From Ochrobactrum sp. CGA5 (lineage in GTDB: Bacteria; Pseudomonadota; Alphaproteobacteria; Rhizobiales; Rhizobiaceae): a DNA stretch of 64,000 bases. The stretch lies in NCBI RefSeq assembly GCF_006345815.1, contig NZ_VCIG01000038.1:848539-912538 (forward strand). The letters are read 5' to 3'. This document shows positions 27,183 to 36,035 of the stretch, one piece after another. The translations under genes and the position numbers were made by a program. Within the stretch, counting starts at the first letter, position 1; the number at the start of each line of letters is the position of its first letter. The notes below the pieces were generated by a model. That model was not told where the DNA came from, ran no database searches, and saw only the letters and a list, made by a program, of their open reading frames with translations.

Positions 27183-27368
27183 TTACCAGAAACCGCGATG
27201 CTGCCAACACCAGAGAAAATCATGCTCGCCACGCTCCAGCCGACTACGGCGGCGGGCTGCAATCTCTTCCGCATTCAACTTCATATCGCGCCAAGGCTGC
27301 TCCAGAAAGGCCGGAGCACGCGACAAGATCTTCTTTACTTTCATAGCGAAATGAATGACTCGCTTCAT
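27183..27368 (-). CDS. hypothetical 61-residue basic protein
   Basis: This small protein is rich in Arg/Lys in its first half and centre (AEEIAARRRSRLERGEH) and ends in an aromatic motif FLWCWQHRGFW. The ATG at 27368 is preceded by GAGGAGGGG at good spacing, and a terminator hairpin follows the stop; together these argue for a real gene. I do not recognise a family. It has no signal peptide or membrane helix. It lies alone between the sulfate operon and the TerC gene. Confidence 0.55.
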   Translation of the reverse strand: MKRVIHFAMKVKKILSRAPAFLEQPWRDMKLNAEEIAARRRSRLERGEHDFLWCWQHRGFW

Positions 27369-27543
27369 GCTTACCCCTCCTCATTGCCTTGCGCTCAAAT
27401 ATTGTCGCGCTTTCGCCCCAACAATGAACGATGGGTTAATTTTGGAGGCTTCTCAGCTCTTGTCAATAACCTACTTATTTTATCGGAGTTAACTACGTGA
27501 AATAATCTGCGAACCGGACCAGATAGCCCACAAACTTTTCCCA

Positions 27544-29112
27544 TTACACCTCATAATCCGCTGAGGGCGCGATACGAACCTTGCCAACATGGCGGCCATT
27601 CATGGTCTCGATCTTGAACTTCAGTCCATCGGCGATAAAACTTTCACTGCCCAGCGGCAAATGCCCCAGATGCCAGAGAACATAGCCGGCAAGGGTCGTA
27701 TAGCGATCCCCGTCATCCACTAGGTCACGCTCCAGAAGACCGCTCAACCGGCGGATATCAGCAAAGCCATCCACAAGATAACCACCGCGCCCGTCTGACT
27801 GCGCGACAGCCGCTTCCTCATTTTCATCCGGGAATTCGCCAGCAATCGCTTCCAAAACGTCGGTCGGCGTGACGACGCCTTCGAAAGAACCATGCTCATC
27901 AACAACGACTGCAAACTGGACGGGAGAGCTGCGTAATTGTTCCATCACACGCAACACGTTTGCATTCTCATGCACGACAAGCGGCTGCTTGACGGTCTTG
28001 TTCCAATCGATAGGATTCTTGCCGCCAACCTCGAGCAAAAGGTCCCTGACCAGCGCCACACCAATGAATTCATCGACCTGACGATGCGCAACGATGACGC
28101 GCGAATGTGACAGCTTGCGAATGGCTGCATCAAGTTCCGCTTCGTTCTCATCGAGGTCGAGCCACTCGATTTCGTTGCGTGGCGACATAATGGAACGCAC
28201 AGGTCGATCGGCCAGATCGAGCACGCCGCGGATCATCTCTTTTTCTTCCGGCAGGAAGACATCATTGGCTGCTGTCTGCTGGGCAATCACGTCAATGGTA
28301 TCGGAAAGCGGGCCTTCGCCGCGACCGCCGCCGAGCAGGCGGAGTACTGCTCCTGCCGTGCGTTCTCGCAGATCATTGGTAGTGACCAGCTTTTCACGAT
28401 TGTGTCGCGACATTTGGTTGGCAGCTTCGATCAATACCGAGAATCCTATCGCCGCGTAGAGATAGCCTTTCGGAATATGGAAGCCGAAACCTTCGACAAC
28501 CAGACTGAAACCGATCATCATCAAAAAGCCAAGGCAGAGGATGACGACGGTGGGATGCTTGTTCACAAAGTCCATCAACGGCTTGGAGGCGAGCATCATC
28601 ACGCCAATAGCGACGATTACCGCGATCATCATGACCGACAGATGCTGAACCATACCCACAGCCGTAATGACGCTATCCAGTGAGAACACAGCATCCAGAA
28701 CGACAATCTGTACAATCACCTGCCAGAACACGGCATGCACGACCTTAGAGCTTTTGGGTCCATGATCTCCTTCCAGCCGCTCGTGCAGCTCCATCGTGCC
28801 CTTAGCAAGGAGAAAAAGACCGCCTATCAGCATGATGATGTCTCTGCCCGAGAACGACAGCCCCATCAGCGACACCAAGGGCTCTCGCAGAGTGACAATC
28901 CAGGAAATCGACGCCAGCAGCACCAAACGCATCAAAAGAGCCAGACTGAGGCCGATTAGCCGCGCACGATTGCGTTGGTGCGGAGGCAGTTTGTCGGCCA
29001 GAATGGCAATGAAGACGAGATTGTCGATACCCAGAACGATCTCGAGTACCACCAATGTCACCAAACCTATCCAGGCATTGGGGTCGGCAATCCAGTCCAT
29101 GGACCAATCCAT
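27544..29112 (-). CDS. TerC-family membrane protein with CBS pair and CorC/HlyC domain
   Basis: The protein has 522 residues. TerC membrane domain occupies about 1-240 ([19 protein letters not shown] near the N-terminus, [19 protein letters not shown] near 137-155, both with conserved Asp in membrane helices). Two CBS domains lie at about 300-430, and a CorC_HlyC transporter-associated domain is at 440-520. TerC proteins are linked to manganese export and metal supply to exported enzymes. The ATG follows AAGGAG. It is monocistronic and has a roughly 320-bp upstream gap with a palindrome. Confidence 0.9.
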   Translation of the reverse strand: MDWSMDWIADPNAWIGLVTLVVLEIVLGIDNLVFIAILADKLPPHQRNRARLIGLSLALLMRLVLLASISWIVTLREPLVSLMGLSFSGRDIIMLIGGLFLLAKGTMELHERLEGDHGPKSSKVVHAVFWQVIVQIVVLDAVFSLDSVITAVGMVQHLSVMMIAVIVAIGVMMLASKPLMDFVNKHPTVVILCLGFLMMIGFSLVVEGFGFHIPKGYLYAAIGFSVLIEAANQMSRHNREKLVTTNDLRERTAGAVLRLLGGGRGEGPLSDTIDVIAQQTAANDVFLPEEKEMIRGVLDLADRPVRSIMSPRNEIEWLDLDENEAELDAAIRKLSHSRVIVAHRQVDEFIGVALVRDLLLEVGGKNPIDWNKTVKQPLVVHENANVLRVMEQLRSSPVQFAVVVDEHGSFEGVVTPTDVLEAIAGEFPDENEEAAVAQSDGRGGYLVDGFADIRRLSGLLERDLVDDGDRYTTLAGYVLWHLGHLPLGSESFIADGLKFKIETMNGRHVGKVRIAPSADYEV

Positions 29113-29432
29113 GATATGTCGGCTCCTTAAAGATCAGCAGAAATGAAAATTGGAAACTTGACCACAAGCATTCTGTGACCGGGCCGCTTTTATGCGGTCC
29201 AGCCGCAGGCGGCCAAAGACTACCGGGAATTGTTCAACGCGCGGGAAATCCGAACACCCCTCTTGGGAATTCGGACTTCGAGAAGACGAATCGTCAGAAC
29301 TGTCGTCGGGCATAAAGCGCGATGAACCCTATATAAGGCGCTTGCAAGGCTCTAAGCCTCAGCGACTGGTTGCCATATGAAACATATGGTTATGTTACTA
29401 GGCAGACTGAAGCCTGCGGCACAAAAGACCGA
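29113..29432 (-). other. 320-bp gap upstream of the TerC gene, with palindrome and GC-rich stems
   Basis: No gene is supported. The gap holds a perfect 17-bp palindrome CCATATGAAACATATGG at 29373-29389, a TATATA hexamer near 29331-29336 that could serve as a -10 on the minus strand, and GGCCGC-type inverted repeats at about 29180-29213 close to the TerC start. I looked for a manganese (yybP-ykoY) riboswitch, which often precedes TerC genes, and could not match its core. Confidence 0.35.
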
Positions 29433-30095
29433 TTACTCGGCCGGGGAAACCTGAACGCGGCGTTTACGCTCCCGACGTGGACGAGCCTTGAAAAAGCGAA
29501 CACCAATGACAGTCGCAACTATGGTGACGATCGTGATCCCGATCACAAACCAGAACATGTGATCACCGTTCATCTTGGCGAAAACGCCAGCGCCACGCCC
29601 GGCCAGCCATCCAGGAAGGAACATCGCCGGAGCCCATACCAGGGCAGAAAGGACATTTGCTGTCTGGAAGCGCGTCTGATCCATAGACATCATGCCGGCC
29701 ACCATCGGGACGGTGCAGCGTACCGGACCGAAGAAGCGCCCCAGAAACACTGCCGAAAAACCATAGCGACGGAAAAGGAGACGCGCGCGCGCCACCCCGC
29801 TACGGTGCTTGTTGAGCGGCCACTTGTGAATAATGTTGCGGCCCAACCACCAGCCCAAAAAATAGGAAATGACGTCGCCGATCACTGCACCAATGATCGC
29901 GCCGATGATAACGGGAATGGGGTCGATGATTCCAGCACCCACGAGACCACCGATAGCGATCATGATCGGAGTGGCTGGAATGAACATCCCTATAATGGCG
30001 AGAGACTCGCCAAAGGCGATCACACCCACGATAGGTCCAGCCCATGCCCGATGATCGGAAATAAACTGTCCGAGATCGCCTATTATGCTTTCCAT
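29433..30095 (-). CDS. DedA-family membrane protein
   Basis: The protein has about 220 residues with five to six membrane helices. The family motifs GESLAIIGMFIPATPIM and FLGRFFGPVRCTVPMVAGM are intact, including the conserved F-x-G-R-x-x-G-x-x-R pattern. ATG at 30095 is chosen over 30176 because DedA proteins start close to the first amphipathic helix. DedA proteins support lipid carrier recycling (polyprenyl-phosphate or phosphatidylethanolamine transport) and membrane homeostasis. The protein ends with a basic tail RPRRERKRRVQVSPAE. Confidence 0.9.
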   Translation of the reverse strand: MESIIGDLGQFISDHRAWAGPIVGVIAFGESLAIIGMFIPATPIMIAIGGLVGAGIIDPIPVIIGAIIGAVIGDVISYFLGWWLGRNIIHKWPLNKHRSGVARARLLFRRYGFSAVFLGRFFGPVRCTVPMVAGMMSMDQTRFQTANVLSALVWAPAMFLPGWLAGRGAGVFAKMNGDHMFWFVIGITIVTIVATVIGVRFFKARPRRERKRRVQVSPAE

Positions 30096-30670
30096 TCCGT
30101 CCTCAAATGTCGCGAACCGGATTTTGAAACGATGCGAGCCGCTTCTGTTTTCTTCGGCAAGGGCAACCCGGTGCATAAAGCGCCTTGCTCTGACAAATTT
30201 GAGGCGGTGTGGGTGTCCGTGAATTCAGAACCACTACCAACCGATCTAGTCTTTTATATGCCTTAGCTTCTCAGACAAGCATCAATAAATGATGACATGG
30301 CTGCGACATTTGCGGCATACTCTTATTCCCTGAACAAAACCTCCTGACCGGACGTATCGGTCCAGCATTGGCCAATATGGAGCCGCAAGGTTCCGCTTAC
30401 AACGCCGGCGCGTAAAAAAATGAATCAAATCAAGAATCTCCTATCTTTGATTCTCAAATAAGCGATCAGGAACTACAACCAGAATGCATACATCCTGAAA
30501 AAGACACCGGTAACGCGCGTACCCGAATTTTTGGAGGGCCCGCATTTCCGGGCTTTCTGAGTGCGTCGTCATTTTTTTCAGAAATTTTGCAGTTGAAGGC
30601 TGGACAGTTGGAAAAGAGGCCGTTATAGAACCGCTCACTTCACCGGGGCCGCTGCCTCGGCAAAGCGAGT
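30096..30670. other. gap between the DedA gene and tRNA-Lys
   Basis: I see no supported protein gene. A GCCCG-CATTTC-CGGGC hairpin followed by TTTCT (about 30537-30556) could be a terminator, and a GAATCAAA/TTTGATTC inverted repeat lies at about 30422-30456. The tRNA promoter is near the end. Confidence 0.4.
30601..30629 (+). promoter_or_regulatory. sigma70-type promoter of tRNA-Lys
   Basis: TGGACA (30601-30606) and TATAGA (30624-30629) are separated by exactly 17 bp, and the expected start lies about 35 bp before the tRNA. Confidence 0.6.
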
Positions 30671-30746
<76 letters not shown>

Positions 30747-31014
30747 TTTTCTCTTCTGAAAACAAACGCTTCCGCTGATATATGGTCTCGATAGATCAGA
30801 AAGACCTATACCATTCGATCGAAGATGCGTATCGATATGTGCAGATGGTTTCTTGCTTTGGAGCAAAGCTCCGTTTCGAAACATGCTCATACAAATCTCA
30901 ATACATTACCAATAATTAATTGGAATGTTCATATGAGGTTCATCTAAAAAGACAGACATTACTCCCACGCCTTATAGCGGCGCCCCTGCCAAAGAGTAAT
31001 GGAGTCAAATAATC

Positions 31015-31548
31015 ATGAAAACGAAGACCGCATTTTTCGCAGTAATTGCTACATCTTTTCTTTCTGTCCCTGTCCTGGCACAAGAAAATAGTGCAGCAAA
31101 TACTGGAAATCCGACCACAGAGACGACTGCTGCGCCGAATAAAGATATGAAGGGCAAACGGGCTCCTATCGACCTCGAGAAGTTCTCACGTATGAATGAC
31201 CTAAAGGCGGCCGATACTGATGGCGACGGCGTACTTTCCCGAGCCGAAATCGAAGCACTGGCACTCAAGCGCATCGTAAGCCGTGCAGCCGACCGCATGG
31301 AGCGTCGTCTTGATATCAATGGCGATGGCAAGGTCACGCTTGCGGAAGTGGAGAGCCAGCGCAAGAAGGAATTCGCTGCACTGGATCGGAACGAGGATGG
31401 CAAAATCGATCGCAGAGAAATGCGAGCTGCGAAGATGTATCATCAAGCCAAAGGCTCTCACCACAAAGGTCCACATCACGTTGGCAACCACCGGGGTAGT
31501 GAGCACAGAGGTCCCATGAAGGATCAGGCAGAAAAGCCACAGGAATAA
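31015..31548 (+). CDS. periplasmic EF-hand calcium-binding protein
   Basis: This 177-residue protein has a signal peptide (residues 1-23, cleavage after VLAQ). Three canonical 12-residue EF-hand loops follow at Asp67-Glu78, Asp100-Glu111 and Asp124-Glu135, all with acidic residues at positions 1, 5 and 12. The C-terminus (about 143-170) is rich in His, Gly and Lys, suggesting additional metal binding. Bacterial secreted EF-hand proteins are common in Brucella and relatives and probably buffer or sense calcium in the periplasm. The gene stands alone after tRNA-Lys and ends at a strong terminator. Confidence 0.9.
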   Translation: MKTKTAFFAVIATSFLSVPVLAQENSAANTGNPTTETTAAPNKDMKGKRAPIDLEKFSRMNDLKAADTDGDGVLSRAEIEALALKRIVSRAADRMERRLDINGDGKVTLAEVESQRKKEFAALDRNEDGKIDRREMRAAKMYHQAKGSHHKGPHHVGNHRGSEHRGPMKDQAEKPQE

Positions 31549-31561
31549 AGCTGAAATCAAA

Positions 31562-31585
31562 AACCCGGGCTCAATGCCCGGGTTT
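31562..31585. terminator. bidirectional rho-independent terminator
   Basis: AACCCGGGC and GCCCGGGTT form a 9-bp perfect stem with loop TCAAT and TTT after it. It ends the EF-hand gene on the plus strand and the FucU/importer operon on the minus strand. Confidence 0.92.
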
Positions 31586-31612
31586 TACATGTGCCGATCT
31601 CAACGTCACTGC

Positions 31613-32035
31613 TCAGGAGCGGATGACGCCTTTCTTAAAAATGATATTGCCATAAAGCCGCTTTTCCCCCGTGCGAATGATCGCGAAAGCATCGCGAGCA
31701 CGGTGATAAAAGGCAAATCTTTCAACCGGATCGACGGAAATCTTCCGCCCCTCAGCCCTTTCAATAACAGCTTCAAACTCCTGGAAAATCGCCGGAGTTT
31801 CATTGGGCGCCTGCATGACAGCGGCTGGCTTGTCGACGAAATCGTCCAACGGTAGCAGCGACAGTACAGCCTCCGCCATATCCGTCGCAGTAATTCCTGG
31901 AAAATCCAGGACGTGCACACCGGAAGACTGCGCCGGATAGTTGGCGTCGACAATCACGAGATCGTCTCCGTGCCCCATATCGGCAAGAACCTCGAGCAAC
32001 GAGCCGGTCAGCAATGGATTGATGTTCTTCAGCAT
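31613..32035 (-). CDS. RbsD/FucU-family sugar mutarotase
   Basis: The 140-residue protein has FucU length. It begins LLTGSLLEVLADMGHGDDLVIVDANYPA with the conserved His and Asp residues, and ends with the active-site segment FAIIRTGEKRLYGNIIFKKG. These enzymes interconvert alpha and beta anomers of fucose or ribose. It lies 90 bp after the last importer permease gene on the same strand and just before the operon terminator. A sugar mutarotase is an unexpected member of a Dpp-type operon; it may hint that the imported compound contains a sugar. FucU rather than RbsD is favoured by length. Confidence 0.88.
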   Translation of the reverse strand: MLKNINPLLTGSLLEVLADMGHGDDLVIVDANYPAQSSGVHVLDFPGITATDMAEAVLSLLPLDDFVDKPAAVMQAPNETPAIFQEFEAVIERAEGRKISVDPVERFAFYHRARDAFAIIRTGEKRLYGNIIFKKGVIRS

Positions 32036-32125
32036 AAGAAGTCAGTTCCTATAAAAAGTCAGCTGCACAACCTAAACAACTCGCTCTCACAATCGCAAGG
32101 TCCAAGTCTCGGAAGGCGGTAGACT

Positions 32126-32992
32126 TTATCTCGTGGTTGGGTCCAGCTTGTCGCGTAGCCAATCCCCCACAAAGCTGATCGATAGAGTCGTAAACATAAT
32201 CACAAATGACGGTGCGAGCATGATCCACGGCGCGCGAGTGAGATATTCGCGACCATATCCAACCATATTACCAAGACTGGTCATAGGCGGTTGCACGCCC
32301 AATCCAAGAAACGAGAGACTGCTTTCGAGGAGAATAATCTCTGGAAATGTTAGCGTCATCGAGACGATCAGCGTCGAAGCGATATTCGGGAGAATGTGCT
32401 TCAGATACACGCGCGACGGCGCAGCCCCGAGCTGGGTAACCGCCGCCGCATAACCTTGCGCATTAGCCGAAACAGCCAGCCCGCGTGCGATGCGGGCATA
32501 ACGTTCCCATCCGTAGAACCCCATCAGGCAGGTCAGCAGCAGAAGCGAGCTTCCGAAGAATGCCAGGACGGCAAGCGACAGAATCAGAAATGGCAATGCT
32601 GCCTGAAAATCAGCCAGCATGACCACAACCTGTTCGACTACACCTCGAAAATAAGCTGCGAGGAAACCGAGCATCGTCCCGAACACAGCCGAAATGATCG
32701 TGGCACCAAATGCGATGAGCAGGGAAATACGGATGGATTCGATAAGGCGTGAAAGCACGTCACGCCCCAGCTCATCAGTACCCAGCCAATGCAGTGCATC
32801 ACCAGGCAGTGCAAGGCGATTCTTCAGGTCAAAGGCTGTGATGTTATAAGGCTTTATCCAGTCTGCAGTCAGCGCAATCAGGATCATTGCGGAGATCCAG
32901 ATAAGGCCGATGATGACCACCAGCGGAACACTTTTACGGCTCCTTTTTGCTGGCGTGGAAACAGATGCAGTATTGGCGGTCAAATCCGTCAT
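32126..32992 (-). CDS. Dpp/Opp-type ABC transporter permease (DppC-like)
   Basis: The protein is about 288 residues with an N-terminal cytosolic stretch, six membrane helices and the permease loop RGLAVSANAQGYAAAVTQLG. ATG at 32992 is preferred over an open frame from 33061, which would overlap the upstream gene by 59 bp. It is the DppC-type partner of the permease encoded just before it. Together they form the inner-membrane channel of the peptide/nickel/opine importer family. Confidence 0.92.
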   Translation of the reverse strand: MTDLTANTASVSTPAKRSRKSVPLVVIIGLIWISAMILIALTADWIKPYNITAFDLKNRLALPGDALHWLGTDELGRDVLSRLIESIRISLLIAFGATIISAVFGTMLGFLAAYFRGVVEQVVVMLADFQAALPFLILSLAVLAFFGSSLLLLTCLMGFYGWERYARIARGLAVSANAQGYAAAVTQLGAAPSRVYLKHILPNIASTLIVSMTLTFPEIILLESSLSFLGLGVQPPMTSLGNMVGYGREYLTRAPWIMLAPSFVIMFTTLSISFVGDWLRDKLDPTTR

Positions 32993-33002
32993 CGGTTCAC
33001 CC

Positions 33003-33932
33003 TCACGCCTTGCCCTGCGCCTGACGCAGACGCGGATCGAGATAACCATAGAGAAGATCAACGATAAAATTGGAGATCACCATAGTGGCGGCCACGAGGA
33101 GCAGGATGCATTGCACGATAGCGAGATCGCGATTGGCAACCGAAACCACGAGCAACCTGCCTACGCCCGGCCATGAAAAAAGCGACTCTACAACCACCGC
33201 ACCTGCAATCAGCGATCCCACCATAAATCCAACGATAGTGACAATCGGAATAGCCGCGTTAGGAAGTGCATGCCGCCAAACCACATTGCGCCACGACACG
33301 CCTTTAGCGCTGGCCGTGCGAATATAGGGCTGCCCCAGAATCTCGATCATCGCGCTGCGGGAAAAACGCGCCAGAATAGCTGCACCGCCGAGTCCCATCG
33401 TGATGATAGGGAGAATAGCATGCATCCAGCTATCCTGTCCGCCCGAGGGCAGCCAGCCGAGCGATACCGAGAACACCAGCACGAGCAGCAAACCGAGTAC
33501 AAAACTCGGTAACGTGAAGCCAATGACAGCGGTAGCCATGACAGCCCGGTCAATGAAGCTGTTCCGATGCAACGCAGCATAAATTCCGGCAGGAATGCCA
33601 AGTCCAAGCTTGATCATCAAAGCCGGTATCGTCAGTTGAAGCGTCGCGGGAATACGCTCAGCTACCAGTGTTATTGCGGATTGGCCATCGCGCATCGATA
33701 TTCCAAGATCGCCGCGTGCGATGGCTCCGAAGTAACGCAAATACTGCTGCCAGAGCGGGTCATCGAGCCCCCAGTTCTTCCGGAAGGCGGCTATGGCTTC
33801 AGGCGGAGCATCCGGTCCCATGATGATCTGTGCAGGATCACCAGACATGCGCAAGACGACAAAAGCAAATGTCACCACCAGAAGAATGGTCACAAACGCT
33901 CGAAAGCCACGAACCATCAAAAATCTAAGCAT
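33003..33932 (-). CDS. Dpp/Opp-type ABC transporter permease (DppB-like)
   Basis: The 309-residue protein has a DppB-type N-terminus (GFRAFVTILLVVTFAFVVLRMSGDPA), six membrane helices and the permease loop YIRTASAKGVSWRNVVWRHA. Its ATG overlaps the end of the upstream ATPase gene by 8 bp and its stop is 10 bp before the next start, so it is firmly in the operon. Confidence 0.93.
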   Translation of the reverse strand: MLRFLMVRGFRAFVTILLVVTFAFVVLRMSGDPAQIIMGPDAPPEAIAAFRKNWGLDDPLWQQYLRYFGAIARGDLGISMRDGQSAITLVAERIPATLQLTIPALMIKLGLGIPAGIYAALHRNSFIDRAVMATAVIGFTLPSFVLGLLLVLVFSVSLGWLPSGGQDSWMHAILPIITMGLGGAAILARFSRSAMIEILGQPYIRTASAKGVSWRNVVWRHALPNAAIPIVTIVGFMVGSLIAGAVVVESLFSWPGVGRLLVVSVANRDLAIVQCILLLVAATMVISNFIVDLLYGYLDPRLRQAQGKA

Positions 33933-34914
33933 GAGAATTGTCCGTCAACAGGTTTCCGGCAAAATGGCAGGCAACTTTGCGTCCCGCCGGCATGTCGAGG
34001 AGTTCAGGCGTTTCGCTGCTGCAACGCGGAGCCGCAAACCGACAGCGTGGATGAAAAGCGCAACCATTAGGCCGAGCAGCAGGATTCGGTGGCTCCCCCT
34101 GCAAGAGGATACGGTCGCTGAGAGGAACGCCGGCGACCGGCACACTGGACACCAGCGCCTGCGTATAAGGATGAAACGGTCGGTTAAAAATCTCGTCGGA
34201 AGATGCTTCTTCTACAACCCGGCCCAAATACATAACCGCGACACGATCCGAAATATTGCGCACCACCTTCAGATCATGACTGATGAAGACCATGGCAATG
34301 CCCTCACGGTCCTGTAGATCGCGCAAAAGATTCACAACCTGTGCCTGGATCGAAACATCCAGCGCCGATACAGGTTCGTCGCAAACAATGAGCTGCGGCT
34401 TGCATGCGATGGCGCGTGCAATAACAACACGCTGGCGCTGCCCCCCTGACAACTCATGCGGATAGCGAGAAGCCTGATCAGAACGAAGTCCTACCGCTCG
34501 CATCAGTTCTGCCACGCGGACTTTCCGCTCGGCAGGTGTTCCAATGCCATGAATTTCCAGCGGCTCGGCGATTTGGCGGCTAATCGGTAGCCTACGGTCC
34601 AAAGCTGCCAAAGGGTCCTGATAGACGAGTTGCATACGCGCCCTTAATGCGCGCCAGCTCGTGGTCTTCTGGGGCGGTAAAGGTGAGCCTTCGAACCTGA
34701 CTTCTCCCTCACTGGGTTCCTCCAATCCCAAAAGCAAGCGCCCCATCGTAGATTTACCCGAACCGGACTCGCCCACAATTCCGAGTGTCGTCGCCGGGGC
34801 TACCGATATGGAAAGTCCGTCAACGGCCCGCACTGGGACCGGCTTCGCAAAGAGCCCTTTGCGTGACGTGTAGGTTTTGACAAGATCGCGAGCTTCGATG
34901 AGGGCGGTTGTCAT
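33925..34914 (-). CDS. Dpp/Opp-type ABC transporter ATP-binding protein (OppF-like)
   Basis: The protein has 329 residues. Walker A is GESGSGKST, the signature is LSGGQRQRV and Walker B is LIVCDEPVSALD. The C-terminal oligopeptide-transporter domain contains the cysteine-rich stretch CAFHPRCRFAAPRC, which in this family can hold an iron-sulfur cluster. It forms a heterodimer with the OppD-like protein encoded upstream, with an ATGA start/stop overlap. Confidence 0.94.
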   Translation of the reverse strand: MTTALIEARDLVKTYTSRKGLFAKPVPVRAVDGLSISVAPATTLGIVGESGSGKSTMGRLLLGLEEPSEGEVRFEGSPLPPQKTTSWRALRARMQLVYQDPLAALDRRLPISRQIAEPLEIHGIGTPAERKVRVAELMRAVGLRSDQASRYPHELSGGQRQRVVIARAIACKPQLIVCDEPVSALDVSIQAQVVNLLRDLQDREGIAMVFISHDLKVVRNISDRVAVMYLGRVVEEASSDEIFNRPFHPYTQALVSSVPVAGVPLSDRILLQGEPPNPAARPNGCAFHPRCRFAAPRCSSETPELLDMPAGRKVACHFAGNLLTDNSHA

Positions 34915-35945
34915 TGTGCCGTTGCTCTTTTTCTCGGTGGGATTGAAACACGGCCACCCATGGATGGCAGTAGATGTGACGCAGCCGGATAGGGATGAAA
35001 GCAGGCAACCATACGCCCCTCACCGGCATCGTCCTGCGGAACACCGAACCTGGGGAAGCTTCGCGCGCAGAGGTCGCTCGCGCTCAAGCAGCGCGGCGAA
35101 AATGCGCAACCTGGCGGGAGCTTGCCAGGCTCGGGAACTGTACCCTCGATTGGAATGAGCCGATTGCGCCCGCCATCAAGGCTGGGAATGGAATCGAACA
35201 AACCGTGTGTATACGGATGGCGCGGAGCAGCGAAAAGTGCCTCGGTCCGGGCCTGCTCGACGATGCGCCCGGCATACATGACCGACACCCGCTCGCAAAT
35301 TTGCGACACTGCACCGAGATCATGGCTGATAAAGACCACGGCCATGCCGGCTTCTGCACGCAATGCCGCCAGTAGATCAAGAATTTGAGCCTGAATCGTT
35401 GCATCGAGTGCTGTTGTGGGCTCATCGGCGATCAGGATGTCGGGATTACCAGCCAGCGCCATGGCAATCATCAATCGCTGGTTTTGACCTCCAGAAAATT
35501 CGTGCGGGTAGTTGTCGATGCGTCGGGCTGCATCCGGTATACCGACCAGTTCCATCAATCGCAAAGCTTCTGCCCGGGCGGCTGGTCCTTTCAAACGACG
35601 ATGAAGCTGTACCGCTTCCTCTATCTGTCGCCCGACCCGAATAACCGGATTCAACGAACTCGACGGGTCCTGAAAGATCATCGCAATACGCCCACCCCGA
35701 ACGTTTTCGAGCGTGGAGCGCGATGCCGTCAGCAACTCTGTTCCTTCAAGAAGAACACTACCGGAGATCGACGCCTTTTTTGGGAGGAGGCCGAGCGCTG
35801 CAAGCCAAGTCACAGACTTGCCGCAGCCAGACTCCCCGACTAATCCGACGGCTTCGCCCCGCTCAATCGAAAGGTCGATACCATGCAGAACCGGCACGCC
35901 ATCAAAGGCTACTTTGAGATTGGAAATTTCGACCAGCGGCATCAT
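34911..35945 (-). CDS. Dpp/Opp-type ABC transporter ATP-binding protein (OppD-like)
   Basis: The protein has about 344 residues. Walker A GESGCGKS, signature FSGGQNQRL, Walker B LIADEPTTALD and the C-terminal CAFSPRCLSASDLC segment are typical of OppD. The signature is FSGGQ, usual for OppD. An ATG at 35942 or a farther one at 35963 is possible; 35945 puts the beta strand LVEISNLKVAF at the N-terminus. It follows the substrate-binding gene with a 90-bp gap that contains a GC-rich hairpin. Confidence 0.93.
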   Translation of the reverse strand: MMPLVEISNLKVAFDGVPVLHGIDLSIERGEAVGLVGESGCGKSVTWLAALGLLPKKASISGSVLLEGTELLTASRSTLENVRGGRIAMIFQDPSSSLNPVIRVGRQIEEAVQLHRRLKGPAARAEALRLMELVGIPDAARRIDNYPHEFSGGQNQRLMIAMALAGNPDILIADEPTTALDATIQAQILDLLAALRAEAGMAVVFISHDLGAVSQICERVSVMYAGRIVEQARTEALFAAPRHPYTHGLFDSIPSLDGGRNRLIPIEGTVPEPGKLPPGCAFSPRCLSASDLCARSFPRFGVPQDDAGEGRMVACFHPYPAASHLLPSMGGRVSIPPRKRATAQ

Positions 35946-35997
35946 GCAATCCTTCTGGTTCATTCACAGTCGCGGGGCTTGAAACCCCAAAGGAAAA

Positions 35998-36022
35998 GCG
36001 AGCCCGACCGAACCGGGCCCGC
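35998..36022 (-). other. intercistronic hairpin after the substrate-binding gene
   Basis: GCGAGCCCG pairs with CGGGCCCGC (one wobble or mismatch) around a 7-base loop. It lies between the substrate-binding protein gene and oppD-like gene. Such stems often protect the abundant upstream mRNA and lower expression of the downstream membrane parts. Confidence 0.5.
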
Positions 36023-36035
36023 CTCTACAAATGGA

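Noticed and set aside
29113-29432. Manganese (yybP-ykoY) riboswitch before the TerC gene
   Set aside because: TerC genes often carry one, but I could not match the conserved GGGGAGUAG and CUGCC core on the minus strand.
29370-30266. 298-codon plus-strand open frame across the DedA gene
   Set aside because: The minus strand encodes an intact DedA protein with family motifs; the plus-strand product is low-complexity His/Arg/Asp-rich.
30441-30638. 65-codon minus-strand open frame before tRNA-Lys
   Set aside because: It covers the tRNA promoter, has no ribosome-binding site and no similarity I recognise.
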